From: an uncultured Streptococcus sp.
GTDB lineage: Bacteria; Bacillota; Bacilli; Lactobacillales; Streptococcaceae
Length of the DNA stretch: 7,525 bases
Direction: 5' to 3'
Assembly: GCA_916048145.1 (NCBI GenBank)
Contig: CAJZGT010000063.1
Span: 1-7,525, forward strand
A model generated the notes under the pieces. That model was not told the origin of the DNA and searched no databases. It worked only from the letters and a program-made list of their open reading frames with translations. This document shows, piece by piece, positions 7,401 to 7,525 of the stretch (position 1 is the first letter of the stretch; every line of letters begins with the position of its first letter). The position numbers and the translations under genes were made by a program.

Positions 7401-7525
7401 TGCTAAACGACATGGTAATGGGAACACAAGAACCAAAGGGAATGCCGAATTGATTTTACAAATTGATGCCTATCTTCCTGATACTTATATTTCTGACCAA
7501 CGACATAAGATTGAAATTTACAAGA
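4417..7525 (+). CDS. mfd: Transcription-repair coupling factor Mfd (3'-truncated by window edge)
   Basis: Mfd binds stalled RNA polymerase, pushes it off DNA by ATP-driven translocation and recruits UvrA to the lesion. The frame is open from ATG 4417 to the right edge with no stop: 1036 complete codons, about 130 short of the roughly 1170 usual in streptococci. The N-terminal UvrB-like region includes GEFSLRGDILDIF (about 171-183) and RIEFFGDEVDGIR (192-204). The RNA polymerase-interacting domain starts near 489 (KGDYVVHHIHGIGQYLGI). The RecG-like translocase follows, with Walker A GDVGFGKTE (640-648, K646), DEEQ box (741-744), TATPIPRT (767-774), TTTIIETGVDIPNA (879-892) and motif VI QLRGRVGRS (910-918). 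The TRG-type segment AMRDLSIRGAGNLLG spans 958-972. The last residues (AELILQIDAYLPDTYI) begin the C-terminal autoinhibitory domain, most of which is missing. A weak GAGG at 4401-4404 lies 12 bases upstream, so translation probably depends on coupling to pth. Confidence 0.97.
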   Translation, partial: METLLDLFSENDQIKKWHQNLTDKKRQLILGLSTSTKALAIASSLDKEDKIVLLTSTYGEAEGLVSDLLSILGEELVYPFLVDDSPMVEFLMSSQEKIISRVEALRFLTDPSKKGILVCNIAAIRLILPSPNVFKDSIIKISVGEEYDQHALIHQLKEIGYRKVTQVQTQGEFSLRGDILDIFEISQLEPCRIEFFGDEVDGIRSFEVETQLSKENQTELTIFPASDMILREKDYQRGQSALEKQISKTLSPILKSYLEEILSSFHQKQIHLDSRKFLSLCYDKTWTVFDYIEKDTPVFFDDYQKLMNQYEVFERELAQYFTEELQNSKAFSEMQYFADTEKIYKKQSPVTFFSNLQKGLGNLKFDQIYQFNQYPMQEFFNQFSFLKEEIERYKKMNYTIILQSSNSMGSKTLEDVLEEYQIKLDSRDKSSICKESVNLIEGNLRHGFHFVDEKILLITEHEIFQKKLKRRFRRQHVSNAERLKDYNELEKGDYVVHHIHGIGQYLGIETIEIKGIHRDYVSVQYQNGDQISIPVEQIHLLSKYVSSDGKAPKLNKLNDGHFKKAKQKVKNQVEDIADDLIKLYSERSQLKGFAFSADDEDQHAFDDAFPYVETDDQLRSAEEIKRDMQTSQPMDRLLVGDVGFGKTEVAMRAAFKAVNDHKQVVVLVPTTVLAQQHYTNFKERFQNFAVNIDVLSRFRSKKEQTETLEKLKKGQVDILIGTHRVLSKDVVFSDLGLMIIDEEQRFGVKHKETLKELKKQVDVLTLTATPIPRTLHMSMLGIRDLSVIETPPTNRYPVQTYVLEKNDSVIRDAVLREMERGGQVYYLYNKVDTIDQKVSELQELIPEASIGYVHGQMSEIQLENTLLDFIEGQYDILVTTTIIETGVDIPNANTLFIENADHMGLSTLYQLRGRVGRSNRIAYAYLMYRPEKSISEVSEKRLEAIKGFTELGSGFKIAMRDLSIRGAGNLLGKSQSGFIDSVGFELYSQLLEEAIAKRHGNGNTRTKGNAELILQIDAYLPDTYISDQRHKIEIYK

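Noticed and set aside
1..7525. Mobile elements, CRISPR, toxin-antitoxin, defence genes, or BOX/RUP-type streptococcal repeats
   Set aside because: All space is taken by conserved housekeeping genes and short gaps of at most 158 bases. I saw no direct repeats, transposase motifs or spacer arrays, so no undescribed protein system is supported here.

Overview
This window is housekeeping chromosome from a low-GC Firmicute, almost certainly a Streptococcus of the mitis/pneumoniae group. That placement rests on recognising the DnaA, DnaN, YchF, Pth and Mfd sequences and their order; no search was run. It covers the origin-proximal side of the chromosome. All genes are on the + strand, which is expected for the right replichore just after oriC. 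I see no mobile element, CRISPR array, tRNA, rRNA or horizontally acquired cargo.

Layout: (1) 1-1019 is the 3' three quarters of dnaA, cut by the left edge. (2) 1020-1177 is the dnaA-dnaN intergenic region. It carries three DnaA boxes, two perfect inverted repeats that abut each other, and a run of five DnaA-trio-like trinucleotides leading into an AT-rich stretch. This looks like an origin unwinding element. (3) 1178-2314 is dnaN. (4) 2315-2378 holds an intrinsic terminator whose U-tract runs into an extended -10 promoter. (5) 2379-2573 is a 64-aa DUF951 (YyzM-type) gene. (6) 2574-2657 holds a stem-loop terminator and a second extended -10 promoter. (7) 2658-3773 is ychF. (8) 3774-3846 holds a strong intrinsic terminator. 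(9) 3847-4416 is pth. (10) mfd starts at 4417, the base after the pth stop codon, and stays open to the right edge.

Functionally, dnaA and dnaN supply the replication initiator and the sliding clamp, with the origin element between them. The DUF951 gene, ychF and pth are linked to translation by known or suspected roles. Pth recycles peptidyl-tRNA and YchF is a ribosome-associated ATPase. Mfd rescues or removes stalled RNA polymerase and recruits nucleotide excision repair. The pth-mfd pair is tightly coupled and probably starts a longer operon beyond the window.

The coding genes are ordinary. The part worth a second look is the compact architecture of 1020-1177, followed by the overlapping terminator/promoter junctions.
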